DNA from: Sipunculus nudus
Lineage: Eukaryota > Annelida > Sipuncula > Golfingiida > Sipunculidae
Direction: 5' to 3'
Assembly (NCBI GenBank): GCA_026874595.1
Contig: CM049316.1
Span: 41,309,695 to 41,373,694, forward strand
DNA length: 64,000 nucleotides
A program made the translations under genes and the position numbers. Below, in pieces: positions 1 through 12,529 of this stretch. The notes under the pieces were generated by a model that saw nothing but the letters and a program-made list of their open reading frames with translations, ran no database searches and was not told the DNA's origin. Position 1 is the stretch's first letter. Each line of letters begins with the position of its first letter.

Positions 1-1430
1 AACTTTAATTGTATACCAAAAATTTGATCAAAATCTGTAAAAATTTTTTAAATATTGGCAAAAATATAAAATTGGTACCTTAAATTTTGCCCAAGTTTGA
101 CCATGTCAAGTTTTTTTCCTGTAAGTACTGTGGATTTAATTTTCACAGCATGTTTTTGTTAGCATTTTGTCTGTTAACACCAAAAATTTGAAACCAGTTG
201 ATCAAAAACTGTAGATTTTATTCAAGTATTCGAGCACCATGTCCCATCAAGTTTAGTGTTATGCAAGCTAGTGTTATGCACTTTGCTAGAGCTCAGCTCC
301 CCAGCTTCAGCTCTAAGTTCCTTAAATTTAGCATACAGTTAGATGTCTCCAAAATCCCCTACCATGCCAAGAATTTTATCACTAGGACTTAATTCCTTCG
401 AAATATTAATGAAAAACTTCATTTTTCCATTAAAAACCCATTGTTATACTGTAAGACTGCCTAATATCAAAACCACTGATCTGACTTTGATCATATATAA
501 TATACATATTTTTCTATACATTCGCTATGCACATGCCAAAAATGATGTCAGTATTGCGTAATTGTTTTAAGTTATGGGCCCAAACATAATGCACTTTTTA
601 AAAAATCAAGAAATATATTTACTCCCTTAACAAGAGGATTGCTGAAGCTAGAGATTTTTTGTCAGGGATGTAACATTATTTAATGAAGATTCAATTGAAT
701 AACAAAAATTAGTTCTGAATTTTTCAAATTTTATAAGTTATTAGTATAAATATAAAATTAGTACCTTTAATTTTGCCCAACTTTGACCATGGCATGTTTG
801 TTTCCTGAGAGCACTGTTGATATAATTTTCATATCATGCACACATAAGGATTACATCTTTGTAGTTTAGAAAGCTGAAAGAAATTGGCAAAATATTGTAG
901 CTTTTATTAATGTTTATATGAGACCATGTCAGACCCAGGCTTAATCCAGCCCCTCTTCAGTCACCTGTATGTTGACCTTGTTGACCTTTCATCAGATTAT
1001 GCATGCTTGAGCGAAGCATACACTGGGGCAGCGAGGCAGCTAATGCCCAGCCACAGTTGATCCAGGTGTCCAACCCAACTCATCTAGTAGTTGTTTTGAA
1101 AAACAACATAACAATAAACAATACATTAATAATTTTGTATTGTTTTTTTATAACAAATTAAAGAAAAATTGATAGAAAAGGAATTTGTCAGTTGATGAGT
1201 AACAGAAAATTAACTTGCAGTTACTGATGATGTAAGAATCTTGTATCGATGAATAGAATGTCAATGTCAATGTTATTCCAAATAACACCATGCAGTCACC
1301 TATGGTATTTTTCAGTGAAATTTTAATGATAAAAAAATATATCATATTATTCATTACTATTCATTAGGGATCATATGAAGGAAATTAATGATAGACAAAG
1401 ATGCAGTTTATAATATTAATCTAGATTCCT
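1..1430 (+). repeat. Left copy of a large direct duplication
   Basis: From its first bases (TTTAATTGTATACCAAAAAT) it matches 58297 onward, with the same short reading frames at 198-561 and 58534-58846. The match resumes at about 918 with 61625 after a 2.4-kb insertion in the right copy and fades by about 1430. No gene is seen here. Confidence 0.85.
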
Positions 1431-2563
1431 ACTGTGTCTAGTGTGTAGATTGATGTGAAAGTAGTCCAAAGTGAATATATTACATTTATTTTTTTTAATA
1501 CAAATAAAAGCCATAAAACCAGGTACTTATGAACATTATTTAAATTTATGAATTTTGTATATTCTGGATTCTCAACATCTTTGTTTGGCTAAAACTGAAT
1601 AAATACTAGACATGGTGCGAATGCTTTGCAAATGTATTTGAATACAAATATGAATATGTACTGCATTAAAAAATTTTATTGCATAAGAATGGGAATTCAG
1701 GTAAAAATGAAAGTTTTTGAATACCAGTGCAGATACTTTCAAAATGTATTCATGAATGCATTCATGAATATATTCTATAATATTATTTCAATAATCATTT
1801 CAGTTATATTTTATTTTAAAAAATCATATGATTTTCTTATTATATTTTTTTAATAAAAATTATATTGGCACAATATTTGTTATTAAATTTTAATAAATGG
1901 TTAAACTCTTTTATAATATGTGCTGCTTATAAGTTATATGGCCAAGTCAAAATCTGTGTGACAATAGCACTCCATTTGTTAATAAAATAAATGAAATCAA
2001 TCCTCTTCCCTGTCTCCAAAGATACTATCAAAATCATACATAAGCTAAACACCAACAACTCATAATAAAGCTTATATTTATTACCACACAAACAAGCATG
2101 TGCCTCTTTCCCAAATCATATTTAACAGCTGAGCGCCGTGACCCAAGGATCCCTTGTTATCGAATAAAAACTGAGTTTGCCATTGTTAAAAAAATGACTG
2201 GAAAATATAAAAAATGAGATTGTGACCATGGATAAACTTCAAATATCATACCTTGAACTGGTTCAGATCAGGACATCAGATTAAATCAAATTTTGTTAAA
2301 AGTTGGGCAGTTTAGCCTTGATTTAAACTTTTTTTATGTGTGTGTTTAATTTTCAAGGGGCTTCAGCTTTTATAAGTTACCCCTACCTTTTTGTTGATTT
2401 ATAACTTGTCATAAGCAAATAGGCATAGAAAAGGTATCCATTTACTTAACATGTATATGTATAATACATCCATATGTTAGTTTTTTGGCCAAATTATGAA
2501 AACTCAGTTTTGCACTGTCTATTTCTCTTTTGACCTTTCTTGGTAAGCTTAAACCAACCAAAA
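1431..2563. other. AT-rich non-coding stretch
   Basis: No gene is seen. A segment near 2128 (AGCTGAGCGCCGTGACCC) resembles 61600, so part of it belongs to the same repeat family. Confidence 0.5.
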
Positions 2564-3254
2564 AAGCTGTGTTTCCATGGGCATGTTTTTGCGTATGTGT
2601 GTATATGCATGAAAAACCGCTTATATGATTTTGTAACTGTGGTGTTAAATCTCCATGTGTACATCAGCTTATATGAGTATGTGCATATGTGGCTGTGAAA
2701 ATGGTCACATGGTCTTTGAGAACTTGGGGATTTTGGATAAAATTGATGTCAGTCCACCATCTTTTTGAAGAAGAACTGCTAGATCCACTAATAACCAATA
2801 ATATATGTTGGTCAATTCACACGGAAACACAGCCATTTTGTGCATATACACATGCATATACGGTGGAAACACAGCCATTTTGTGCATATACACATGCATA
2901 TACGGTGGAAACACAGCCATTTTGTGCATATACACATGCATATACGGTGGAAACACAGCCATTTTGTGCATATACACATGCATATACGGTGGAAACACAG
3001 CCATTTTTTGCATATACACATGCATATACGGTGGAAACACAGCCATTTTGTGCATATACACATGCATATACGGTGGAAACACTGCCATTTTGTGCATATA
3101 CACATGCATATACGGTGGAAACACAGCCATTTTGTGCATATACACATGCATATACGGTGGAAACACAGCCATTTTGTGCATATACACATGCATATACGGT
3201 GGAAACACAGCCATTTTGTGCATATACACATGCATATCAGTGGAAACACAGCTT
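2564..3254. mobile_element. Short TIR element carrying a minisatellite
   Basis: AAGCTGTGTTTCCA at 2564-2577 is matched in reverse at 3241-3254. The interior is mainly the 42-bp array. The size and lack of coding suggest a non-autonomous DNA element; no clear target duplication was found. Confidence 0.6.
2822..3241. repeat. 42-bp minisatellite, about 10 copies
   Basis: The unit starts GGAAACACAGCCATTTTGTG and continues with CATATACACATGCATATACG and GT. Copies differ by only a few substitutions. As 42 is a multiple of 3, several frames on both strands stay open; these are not genes. Confidence 0.97.
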
Positions 3255-3402
3255 AATTTTTCATAAACTCATATAGAGATGCTTTAGTGAAAAGGTTTGG
3301 AGGTCTGTGATCACATTTTGTTTGAAAATTAAGATTATAGTCCATGCAGCTAAAGAGAAAATGTCCTGTTTATCTAATACAGTGTATATACTATATACTT
3401 AC

Positions 3403-3505
3403 TTTGCAATCCTTGTGGCCAGCTCTTCAGTCTCTGCCAGCTCTTGGGGGTCATCAGGATCAATGACCAGGGCTGTATGAAAGTTTCCATCTCCAACATG
3501 ACCAA
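3403..3505 (-). CDS. Second copy of LDHD exon 11 with a shifted acceptor
   Basis: Encodes [20 protein letters not shown], then QELAETEELATRIAK, and ends at GTAAGT in the same phase as exon 11. At the position of the exon-11 acceptor CAG this copy reads TAC. The only usable AG lies 9 nt inside the old exon (TATAG), which keeps frame but drops three codons (the GPI segment). The catalytic GHVGDGNFH is intact. A matching exon 12 was not found in 1-3400 and would lie beyond the left edge, if it exists. Confidence 0.65.
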
Positions 3506-3642
3506 CTATAGGCCGTAGAAAATGACAGAAACATAATGACAGATAAAAGGAAATCAGTATATGCTCAATAAATGTCACTCAAAAGAGTTTACAAAGTACA
3601 GTATATAGTTACTGAATGCTCTGCTGAAATATTGCAGCATAT

Positions 3643-3905
3643 ACTCTTTTTCTGGGGGTAGAGCACAGGTCTGAACGCTGGGAGGTCATGAGTAAAAATC
3701 TAAGCTGACAGTGGATTTTTCTTATCCAGCATGCACCTTTTATAAATGCTCTGCAGGCTTAATGGGAAGGCTGTGCCCCACAGTCATGTAACTCTAACAA
3801 ATTCTGGGGGTTCCTCAGTGAAATCACCTAGCATTGGGGATGATTGCACACCCAGGACACAGGTGTAATAGACACTGGGCCTGGGTGAACCAGGATATAA
3901 CAACC
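3643..3905 (+). mobile_element. tRNA-derived SINE, copy 1
   Basis: Homologous to 31185-31440: a degenerate A-box (GGGGGTAGAGC) and B-box region, then shared body segments GGCTTAATGGGAAGGC, GGGGATGATTGCACACCCAG and GGGCCTGGGTGAACCAGGAT. Confidence 0.75.
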
Positions 3906-4033
3906 AAATATAAATAGAGTAAATCAATCAAAACGTAAAACCTATCATGAGGTAATATGATATAATACAGGCATGGTGGGGCTATTACCTGGTACAAGCT
4001 TCACTGTAGATCATGTCTCATATACAGACTTAC

Positions 4034-4124
4034 CTATTATGCCCAGTTCTTGAATATCCTTCTTTGTTTGGTCCACAACCTGTGCCAGTTCAGAAATGGG
4101 AACACCTACATCTGTGGTCAGTGG
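4034..4124 (-). CDS. Second copy of LDHD exon 10 downstream of the gene
   Basis: It has the same 91-nt length and phase as exon 10, with a TTACAG acceptor and GTAAGT donor. It encodes PLTTDVGVPISELAQVVDQT, then KKDIQELGIIG. The frame is intact, but the family's Cys after DV is Gly and the Pro of LPE is Ala. It could be spliced to exon 9 as part of an alternative 3' end, or be the remnant of a tandem duplicate. No other exons of a second gene are seen between it and 14174. Confidence 0.7.
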
Positions 4125-4319
4125 CTGTAATCACAGAACTGCATGGTATCATAAATGTTATCAGAAAATGTTCAAGTGGAACACTGGTATTTCTCAGTTT
4201 ATCTCATTCAACACCTATACCAATTGTTCCTAGGTTGTATTTATTTATATTCATACTATTTTAAAATACAATTTAGTCAAGTTTAGTCAGAGGCAGAGAT
4301 CAATTATGTATGGCATCTG

Positions 4320-5215
4320 GCTGGACTAAAAGTTCAGTGAATAGCAGTTTACAGACTACCAGACATCCAGTTAAACAAATAACAGGAGTGAAGTCAGGTT
4401 TAATGAATGCCAGGAATAAGGTTTACTGACTAGCAGGAGTACAATTTAGTGACTGGCATTAGTCCAGTGTACTGACTAGCATGGGTCCAGTTAAGTGATG
4501 GCATGGGTCCAGTTTAGTGACTAGCATGGGTCTGGTTTATAGTCTGGTATGGACATAGTTTAGTGACTGGCATGGCCAAGTTAAGTGACTGGCATTGGCC
4601 AAGTTTAGTGGCTGGCATGGGTCCATTTTACTGACTGGCATAGGTCCAGTTTATAGACTGGCATAGGTCCAGTTTGGTGACTGGCATGGGTTGGGTCCCG
4701 TTAAAGTGACTGGCAGAGGCTAGTTTAGTGACTTGCATGGGCCCAGTTTAGTAACTGGCATGGGTCCAGTTTATAGACTGGCACAGGTCCAGTTAAGTGA
4801 CTAGCATGGGTCCAGTTTAGTGACTGGCATGGGTCCAGTTTAATGAATGGCATGGGTCCAGATTATAGACAGGCACAGGACCAGTTAAGTGACTGGCATT
4901 GGTCCAGTTTATAGACCGGCCTGGGTTCAGTTTAAGTGACTGGCATCGGTCCATTTTAGTGACTGGCATGGGTCCTGTTTAATGACTGGCATTGGTCCAG
5001 TTTAGTGACAAGCAGGGGTCCAGTTAAGTGACAAGCAGGGGTCCAGTTAAAGTGACTGGAATAGGTCTGGTTAAGTGACTGGCATGGGTCCAGTTTAGTG
5101 ACTAGCAGGGGTCCAGTTTAGTGCTGGCATGAAAAAGTTTTAGTGACTTGCAAGGGTCTGGTTTACTGACTGTCCAGTTAAGTGAATAGATTGATTTGAA
5201 TGAATGGCATGGGTC
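4320..5215. repeat. Degenerate ~23-bp satellite
   Basis: The unit is approximately TGACTGGCATGGGTCCAGTT plus TAG, repeated about 35 times with substitutions and 1-2 base indels. It is non-coding. Confidence 0.92.
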
Positions 5216-5734
5216 AGGATAAGCGAATGAATACTTTGAATGGGTAGTAATAAAAATTGTTAATAAATGGAGGAAAGAGTGGTAGACAAAAGTGGTGAAT
5301 TCATACAATTCTGATTCAGAATGTGAGAATAGGGTAGAAATTACCAAGATTTTTGCACATCACTGTAGTACAGATTTAAGTAGACCTGAATAGACCTGAA
5401 CTCAGTAGGCATTTATATTGGGCGGGTAAGCCCAATATGTCTTGTGATACAAGCCATATGAGGAAATGTACAGCAACAGTCACCCATCTTGTTGTAAACA
5501 GCCAATTATCTTAATATTAAGCTAAAATACTTGTGAACTTGCACACCAAACTGAAAATCTGTTTTTATGGTGATGAGTAATATCCTGTATCACATTGAAG
5601 TTGGCTGTCGTCAAGTAATTAGTGCGACCCATGCCTGCATGCTTTCTGTCAGATATTCAACAAGTATGCAGAAGGATTTACCATTATGCCAAATTAAAAC
5701 AAGAATTTTAGCACATAGTAAGTGTTGTTAACAA

Positions 5735-8160
5735 GGCCTACAGACCTAATGCGAACCTATGCAAAGTTTAGGAGTAGTAATGGAGGTTTATTTTTAAAAT
5801 TTAATATTGATCCTCTTAAGTCCTGCATATCTACCTTAGTCATTATGATTTCAGCAAAATAACGTTTCCGACCTGCAAGTTTCAGACTAGGACATTTTAA
5901 AACCAGAATATGGGTAGTCAACAAGCGCCTATGTGTATCCCCAGAAATCAGAGTGGGACGGGTGAAGTGAGGCATGGATTGAGTGGCAAGGGGAATAGAG
6001 TGAGGTGTGTTGCATATAAGCATGGATGTCTGCAGCTTGAACGTCAATGTAGGTGGTGCCACCTGTCATAAAATCAAAAAAATTGTCCAGGATTTATAGA
6101 CCTGCAAAATTTCAGGTGGATAAGTCAAACCACTGCTGAGATATGAGTGATTTTATCCCAAGGCATATGAACAGATGGAGGCTGTGCATAAGTGGTTGCA
6201 GGTGGCGCCACCAGTTTTGCCTATGATGAAGAGCTATGCGAGATCTATACACATGCAAACTTTTTGCCCAATCGATCAAACGTTTCCCAACATATGAGCT
6301 TGGATGTCTGCAGAGTAAACCTGAATGTAGGTGGCGCCACCTGTCACAAAATCAAGAAAGCTGTTCAGGATGTATAAACCTGCAAAATGTCAGGTGGATA
6401 AGTCAAACCACTTCTGAGATGTGAGTGATTTTATCCCAAGGCAGATGAACAGATGGACGCTGTGCATAAGCGGTTGCAGGTGGCGCCACCAGTTTTGCCT
6501 ATGATGAAGAGCTATGTGAGATCTATACACATGCAAACTTTTCGCCCAATCAGTCAAACGTTTCCCAACATAAGAGCTTGGATGTCTGCAGAGTAAACCT
6601 GAATGTAGGTGGCGCCACCTGTCACAAAATCGAGAAAGCTGTCCAGGATGTAAAAACCTGCAAAATTTCAGGTGGAAAAGTCAAACCACTGCTGAGATAT
6701 GAGAGATTTTATCCTAAGGCAGATGAACAGATTGATGCTGTGCATAAATGGTTGCAGGTGGCGCCACCAGTTTTGCCTATGATGAAGAGCTATGTGAGAT
6801 CTATACACATGCAAAATTTTGGCCCAATTGGTCAAACGGTTCTAGGGATACGAGCTTGGATGTATGCAGAGTAAACATGAATGTAGGTGGCACCACCTGT
6901 CATAAAATTGAGAAAGCTGTCCAAGATGTATAAACCTGCAAAATTTCAGGTGGAAAAGTCAAACCACTGCTGAGATATGAGTGATATTATCCCAAGGCAG
7001 ATGAACAGATGGACGCTGTGCAAAAATGGTTGCAGGTGGTGCCACCATTTTTCGTGTATGTTATAAAGCTATCAAAGGGCTACATTTGAGCAAAATTTTT
7101 AGCCTTATTGGTCAAACGGTTCCCAAGATATGTCGGTTTATGTGTGGACACAGACGCACAAATGGATGCTGGGCAGTGAGAAAAGGTCAGAGGTCAACCA
7201 AAAATGAGGGCGCAGCAGTTTACATGTGACCTGATGATAAACCTGATTCGCTAAAAATGCAAACCAAGTTTTTTCAAACAGTTCAAAGATATAGTTCCAA
7301 TAATCTGGGAATTCTGCATCTAGACATTGTGTCTAGATGTCTACACGCTGTGTCTAGACGTCTAGACACATTGTCTTCACACCCGCCAGAGCCAGGTCAG
7401 TTGCCATGGTGATGTCTGGACCCCACCTGTTTGTACTGAGTGACCTTTTGACTTGGCTGCTGAAACTCAGCATGTTGTCAAATCTTTTTTCAAACACAGA
7501 AAGCCTTTTTCAATTGGCTACAATGCTTTTTTAAAGCTGTATTTACCCAATCTATTCTTATAAAACTGGCAGAACGATACCATAGAATAATTCTTGTAAA
7601 GTTTAAACCAATCAGCTTAACAGTTTCAACATAAATCATTGTATAAGCTAGAAGAGTTTAAAATTACATTTTCGCTTGTAAAAAAACACATCAATGTAGG
7701 TGGCGCCACCAATACCTCAATTTCAGTTATGACATATGTCACAAACATTGGTATAAAATTTGGTGATTATAGCTCTGGCCGTTTCTGAGATTTTAATTTT
7801 AGTGTGCTTTTTTTGACAGATGTAACTCAGCCAAAAATCTCCAATATGGAACCATTCGAACATGAGAGAGAATGTTCCACGGATCATTTCTGTGAAACAT
7901 TGGACAATTTCCCTGAACAGTTTCGGAGAAGAAGATTTTTTAGCTTTTTCCCTATAAAATCTAAGAAAATGCAGTTAGAAAAAAAATAAACAAAATCCAA
8001 TAGATTTTTCAGATGACTGATTATTTGCAAAAAATTGGTGATGCTAGCTTCTGCCGTTTTTTGAGATAGCTATGGTTAACGTACGCACGTCAGACAACGC
8101 ATGACAGATGACGACGCACCATCGCATAAGCTCACAAGTTCGCTAAAAAGTATACTAAAG
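5735..8160. repeat. Repeat element with ~280-bp tandem units and GGTGGCGCCACC palindromes
   Basis: Units at about 6046, 6330, 6608 and 6886 alternate a half ending ...GGTGGCGCCACCTGTCA and a half with GGTGGCGCCACCAGTTTTGC. The start CCTACAGACCTAATGCGAAC recurs near 8164, suggesting two adjacent elements. Frames reading GGATSFAYDEELCEIYTHA recur per unit but are interrupted and are not taken as genes. Confidence 0.85.
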
Positions 8161-9445
8161 AAGGCCTACAGGTCTAATGGGAACCTTTGCATTGGGATAT
8201 ACATCAGTCATAATTCTTCCATGATAACATGCTTCATGATTTCTTTTCAAGTACATGTGTGACATGCAAGTACTAAACATTTTGTACCTGAGCACAAGCA
8301 CCAATTTTCACACACGTCATTCCTGAAATACTGACATGGATGTACACAATACAAAAATAATTGTAGGTGGCCCCAAGAGTCTTGTGTATGAAAAGCTATC
8401 GAAGATGTATGGACATGAACAATTTCAGGCAGATACATCAAACCACCTTTGAGCTATGTGCAAAGTGGCATCACAAGTCTTTTATAAAACAAAAAAATTT
8501 CAGGCTGCTATGACGAATCAATCCTGAGATATAAGCAGGGCCATACACTGTATAAGATGAAGTTATCTAAGATGCATTGATATGCGTAATTTCAGGCTAA
8601 TAAATCAAATCCCTCATGAGAAATAATATCCTGCGATTTCTGAGATTGTAGTATGCTTACTGGGCCAAATGGTTAAGTTAAAATTCCTGTAACTCAGCTG
8701 AAATTCACCAAACTGGAACCCCTCTGATAAAAATAACTTGAAAAAGATCATCTCTGGGATTATTTTATTTGACTTTTAAAGAATTTGGCTGCATGCTTAC
8801 AGAGAAGAAAATTTTCAAAGATTTTCTAGCTTTCCCCCGTAAAGTGTAAGTTGATGCAGGTGGTACCACAAAAAGTTAAATCCCACAACATTTGATTTTT
8901 GCTTAACATTTGGTGATGCTTACTCCTGCTGTTCCAGAGGTTTTATGAACAGAAGATGGGTGACCCCGTAAAGAAAAAGTCAATGCAGGTGGCGCCACCA
9001 GTGTCATGTGACCAACATCTACATATAATTAGGTAGTGATAGCTCCAGCCGTTACTGAGATTGTAATTTTAGTATGCTTATTTTACCAAATGACTAAGTT
9101 ATGCTTCCATTTACTCTACCAAATATCACCAAACTGGAATCAATCAAACTTGAGACAGCTCATTCCTGGAAACATTTCTGTGAAATAATAAACAATTACG
9201 TTTTCAGAGAAGAGGATTTTTAAAAGTTTTCCAGCTTTTCCCTGTAAAATGCAGACAAATGCAGATGTTACCTAGATAAGCACAATCCAATAAAGTTTGA
9301 CATGTGACTGATTCTTTCATAAAATTTGGCACTGCTAGCTCAGACAGTTTTTGAGACAGATTGGAATACAGATGGACAAAGGCAGATGGAACACAACTGC
9401 ACCATCGCTAATTCTCACAGGTAAGCTAAAAAGCTAGCAATTCGT
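8161..9445. repeat. Second, diverged copy of the 5.7-kb repeat element
   Basis: Begins CCTACAGGTCTAATGGGAAC, contains one exact palindrome at 8988-8999, and ends ...CACCATCGCTAATTCTCACA, which resembles the end of the first element at about 8115. Confidence 0.75.
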
Positions 9446-12400
9446 CAGGATTTTTGCAAGTGACAGTGTACTTGTAGCTCATGAAGCAACATATATGATG
9501 AAAATATTTGCATCCTTATAGTGCCTTACAGTATGGTCCTCTTAAGATTTAATTCACTTTGATGCTAGTACACTGGTCATAGACTCTGTCAGAGGGCAGA
9601 AATGGCACCAAGATTACTGGTACACAAGGAATGAGTGACAATTTAACTGATGGATCATGTGCCATTGAGACTGGCAATAAAACGAACACTAGCTCATTTT
9701 GCTTGCTGCATTTTGAACCTTTCAGAAGAATAAAAAGATATCAACACAGGTAAAATATACTTTATTTAGAATTCAGCAAATTAATAAAGATACATGTAAA
9801 TACATTTAATATATTCAGTAATTTAGTATATAAACAGTGTAAACAAATATCTGATGGCATATACGATTATTTAAGCACCGAGAGAAAAATATGTTAAGTT
9901 TGTTTCTCATACACCATGATATAAATATCCCAATTATTAAAAAAATTTAACCCTTAACCATTTTATTTGTGCATATAAGACGTGTGTTTTGACATCCATG
10001 TCTGTGTGCTGTGAAATCTATGTGTGTGTGGATGGCAGGATCAAAATCACATTAGCAATCTCACAATATGTTGAGAGCCTACTAAATTAACTTATGTCAA
10101 ATAAATCATAAAAGCTTTCATAACCCTTTATGTGCTGATACTCCATTCCACAAACCCATTATTCTGTTAAACTCAACCTAACAAGATTTTTTTTTATATC
10201 TGCTATCAAATATATACTCAATTCCCTGCATAAATTCCAAACAGTGAACTTAAAATGAACTAAAACAAAGCAGATACAATAACATGGTACTGCAAAATTT
10301 CGCTGACAATCTTAAGCTGTAGATCAGGAATGAACAGGCATTGCCTCTTCAAATGACACAATTATTTTGCCGATCTTTGAAGATGATTGCAATTGCAGAG
10401 TAAATACATTCATTTCATACTTATATAATAGTAAATCACCACATTACCTATTGTAATAACAGCTAAATCCCAGTTTCTACGGATAAAAGAATTTTTAAAT
10501 GTTGAGAAAATTAGTTGGACTGGGTTGCTCCAGGGAACAAAAGTATACACATATACTGTAAAATGAAACATGGCATCATCACCTGTTATCATACATTACT
10601 TTAATGATCTATTTCATAAAACAATTTAGTTATGTATGTTATGTCTCTAAAAGAGATCAACAATAATTATTACCTGAGTATATACTATAATGTGATGAGT
10701 ACCCTGCAAATGTCATTAATGTATATACATTATACATTTTTTTATTATGACATGCAAAAAAAGGATATCCTCAAATTAGAATACAATTATGTTAATTACT
10801 GCAGATTGGACATAAGTAGGCATCATTTGGTGGTATCATCTGGTGGTATTATTTCTGAGACTTGCTGTGTAAATGTACTAGTCGCAATACAATAGGACTA
10901 TTAGGTAACAGCTAGTACAAAACTAAAAATGTTAATATCATTTTCTTTTAGTGTGAAATGAAAATATAATTTTTATGTGTGAATGTGTGTGCTTGTGTAT
11001 AAAATCGGGTTTGAAACCAAATCCCTGCTGTGTATTCTACATGCTCACCAGTTAATGCCCATGGTCAAATGAAATACATTTATTTCGAATTAACCACAAA
11101 AATTTAGGTATGTTTCACAAGCATGTGGCTCAGAATTAAGGAATACTGGTTTAGTTTATATGATTCTGCAAGTGCGGTCACTGCATGTCTTTGGCATTGA
11201 CAGTGAAACAGTATCACCCTTGAGTGGCTACACGGCTGCCCTCTGGTGGATGTATGTTGAACTTCATTGCCAATGCATTAAATGGTTTTAAATCTAATCC
11301 AAAAATTTAATCAGATATTATATCTGTAAAAACAATGGATATGATGGACTAACTGTAAGTTAGAATTCATGAAACTGATCTTTAGATAACCAGTGGAAAC
11401 CCAGACAACACAGGTTAGTGACATTAATACCCTAGACTCAGAGTCCTTCACACTAGGAGGGCAATCATGCAGCCAGAACAAACAGGACAGAATACTACAA
11501 ACATTACAATCAAAGAATTTACAGGACATACCATCCCTACAGCAAATCAATTTGTTTTAAAGTCAATTAACTTACTACTTTTAAATTAAGATCATTTTTT
11601 CCGGACTTAATTTTTTAACATTATCTTTAAAGAGATACAAATAAACAACACCATGCAATGCTGGGAAAATGATTCTACATCTTTTCCTCGATTCTGGCTA
11701 CTCCAAATACACATAACCCCCCCCCCCCCTCCCCCTTGAACCACCTCCCAACCAAAATTTCATTGAAACCCAGCAGTAACTTTTTTTAACTATCTTAAAT
11801 CCACCAAGCAAACACACACACCAGTGAGAAAAGTGCCTTCTGATCTGCATCAGGATCCAGATCAACCAAGTAAAACTTTTGATCATATCTTCCTTCTCCT
11901 AGGATCAGACTCTAGAAAATATCCATCAGAAACTTTTTATGGCTCTTAACATTCAGACAGTCAAACAGACAGGAGTGGCTACATAGCCTCTATCAATAAA
12001 GGTGATTATAATGACCGGGTTTCAGTATTTTCAAGACTGAGCAAGTGTTTGTATTACGGACTGATTATTCTTAATCAACTTGGGTAGTTTTATGTAATTA
12101 CAGTCACACCTAACTCATCAGGACAAAGGTCAGTGACATTTTGACGTTATCACTGTCCTTTTATCTTTAATGGCAACAAAATAACTGCAGAATATATACA
12201 CTTTTATAAAAGGGTACATCATAATGTATAAAAATATTTCAATATATTAAAGGAAAATTGTTCAATGTGAATAAATAATAAACAGTCAAAGATTAAAAAT
12301 CCTGAAAATATATCAACTTGTGTACAAAGGGTATGATGGGAACAGGCAAAAACAAGTGACTCATGGGTCATGATGCTCAGCTGACTGGGAAGAGATTTGC

Positions 12401-12529
12401 AAAAGGAAATTTTATCATCTGAATGGTAGTATATACCCATTCAACTGAAGCATCAAACAAATTAACAACAGGCTGAGATTGTGTCTGTATTAATATATCT
12501 AAAAAAAATAGAGAAATTTTTTTTTTTTT
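9446..12529. other. No gene seen; AT-rich spacer downstream of LDHD
   Basis: Only short random frames are seen. A C-rich run lies at about 11718-11735. If the exon 10/11 copies are used, this region is intron. Confidence 0.5.

Noticed and set aside
2822-3241. Possible CRISPR-like array
   Set aside because: The repeats are directly adjacent with no unique spacers, and the window is eukaryotic.
2689-3276. Long overlapping reading frames of up to 195 codons on both strands
   Set aside because: They exist only because the 42-bp repeat unit is divisible by three and lacks stops. No start context, codon bias or splice signals support coding.
3403-3515. U12-type AT-AC intron explaining the TAC at the old exon-11-copy acceptor
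   Set aside because: The matching donor is GTAAGT, not ATATCC, so an AC acceptor would not be used. A shifted AG or loss of function is more likely.
6192-6933. Recurring frame containing VGGATCHK/FAYDEELCEIYTHA in each ~280-bp unit
   Set aside because: The frame is interrupted in every unit and derives from the tandem repeat. No domain is recognisable.
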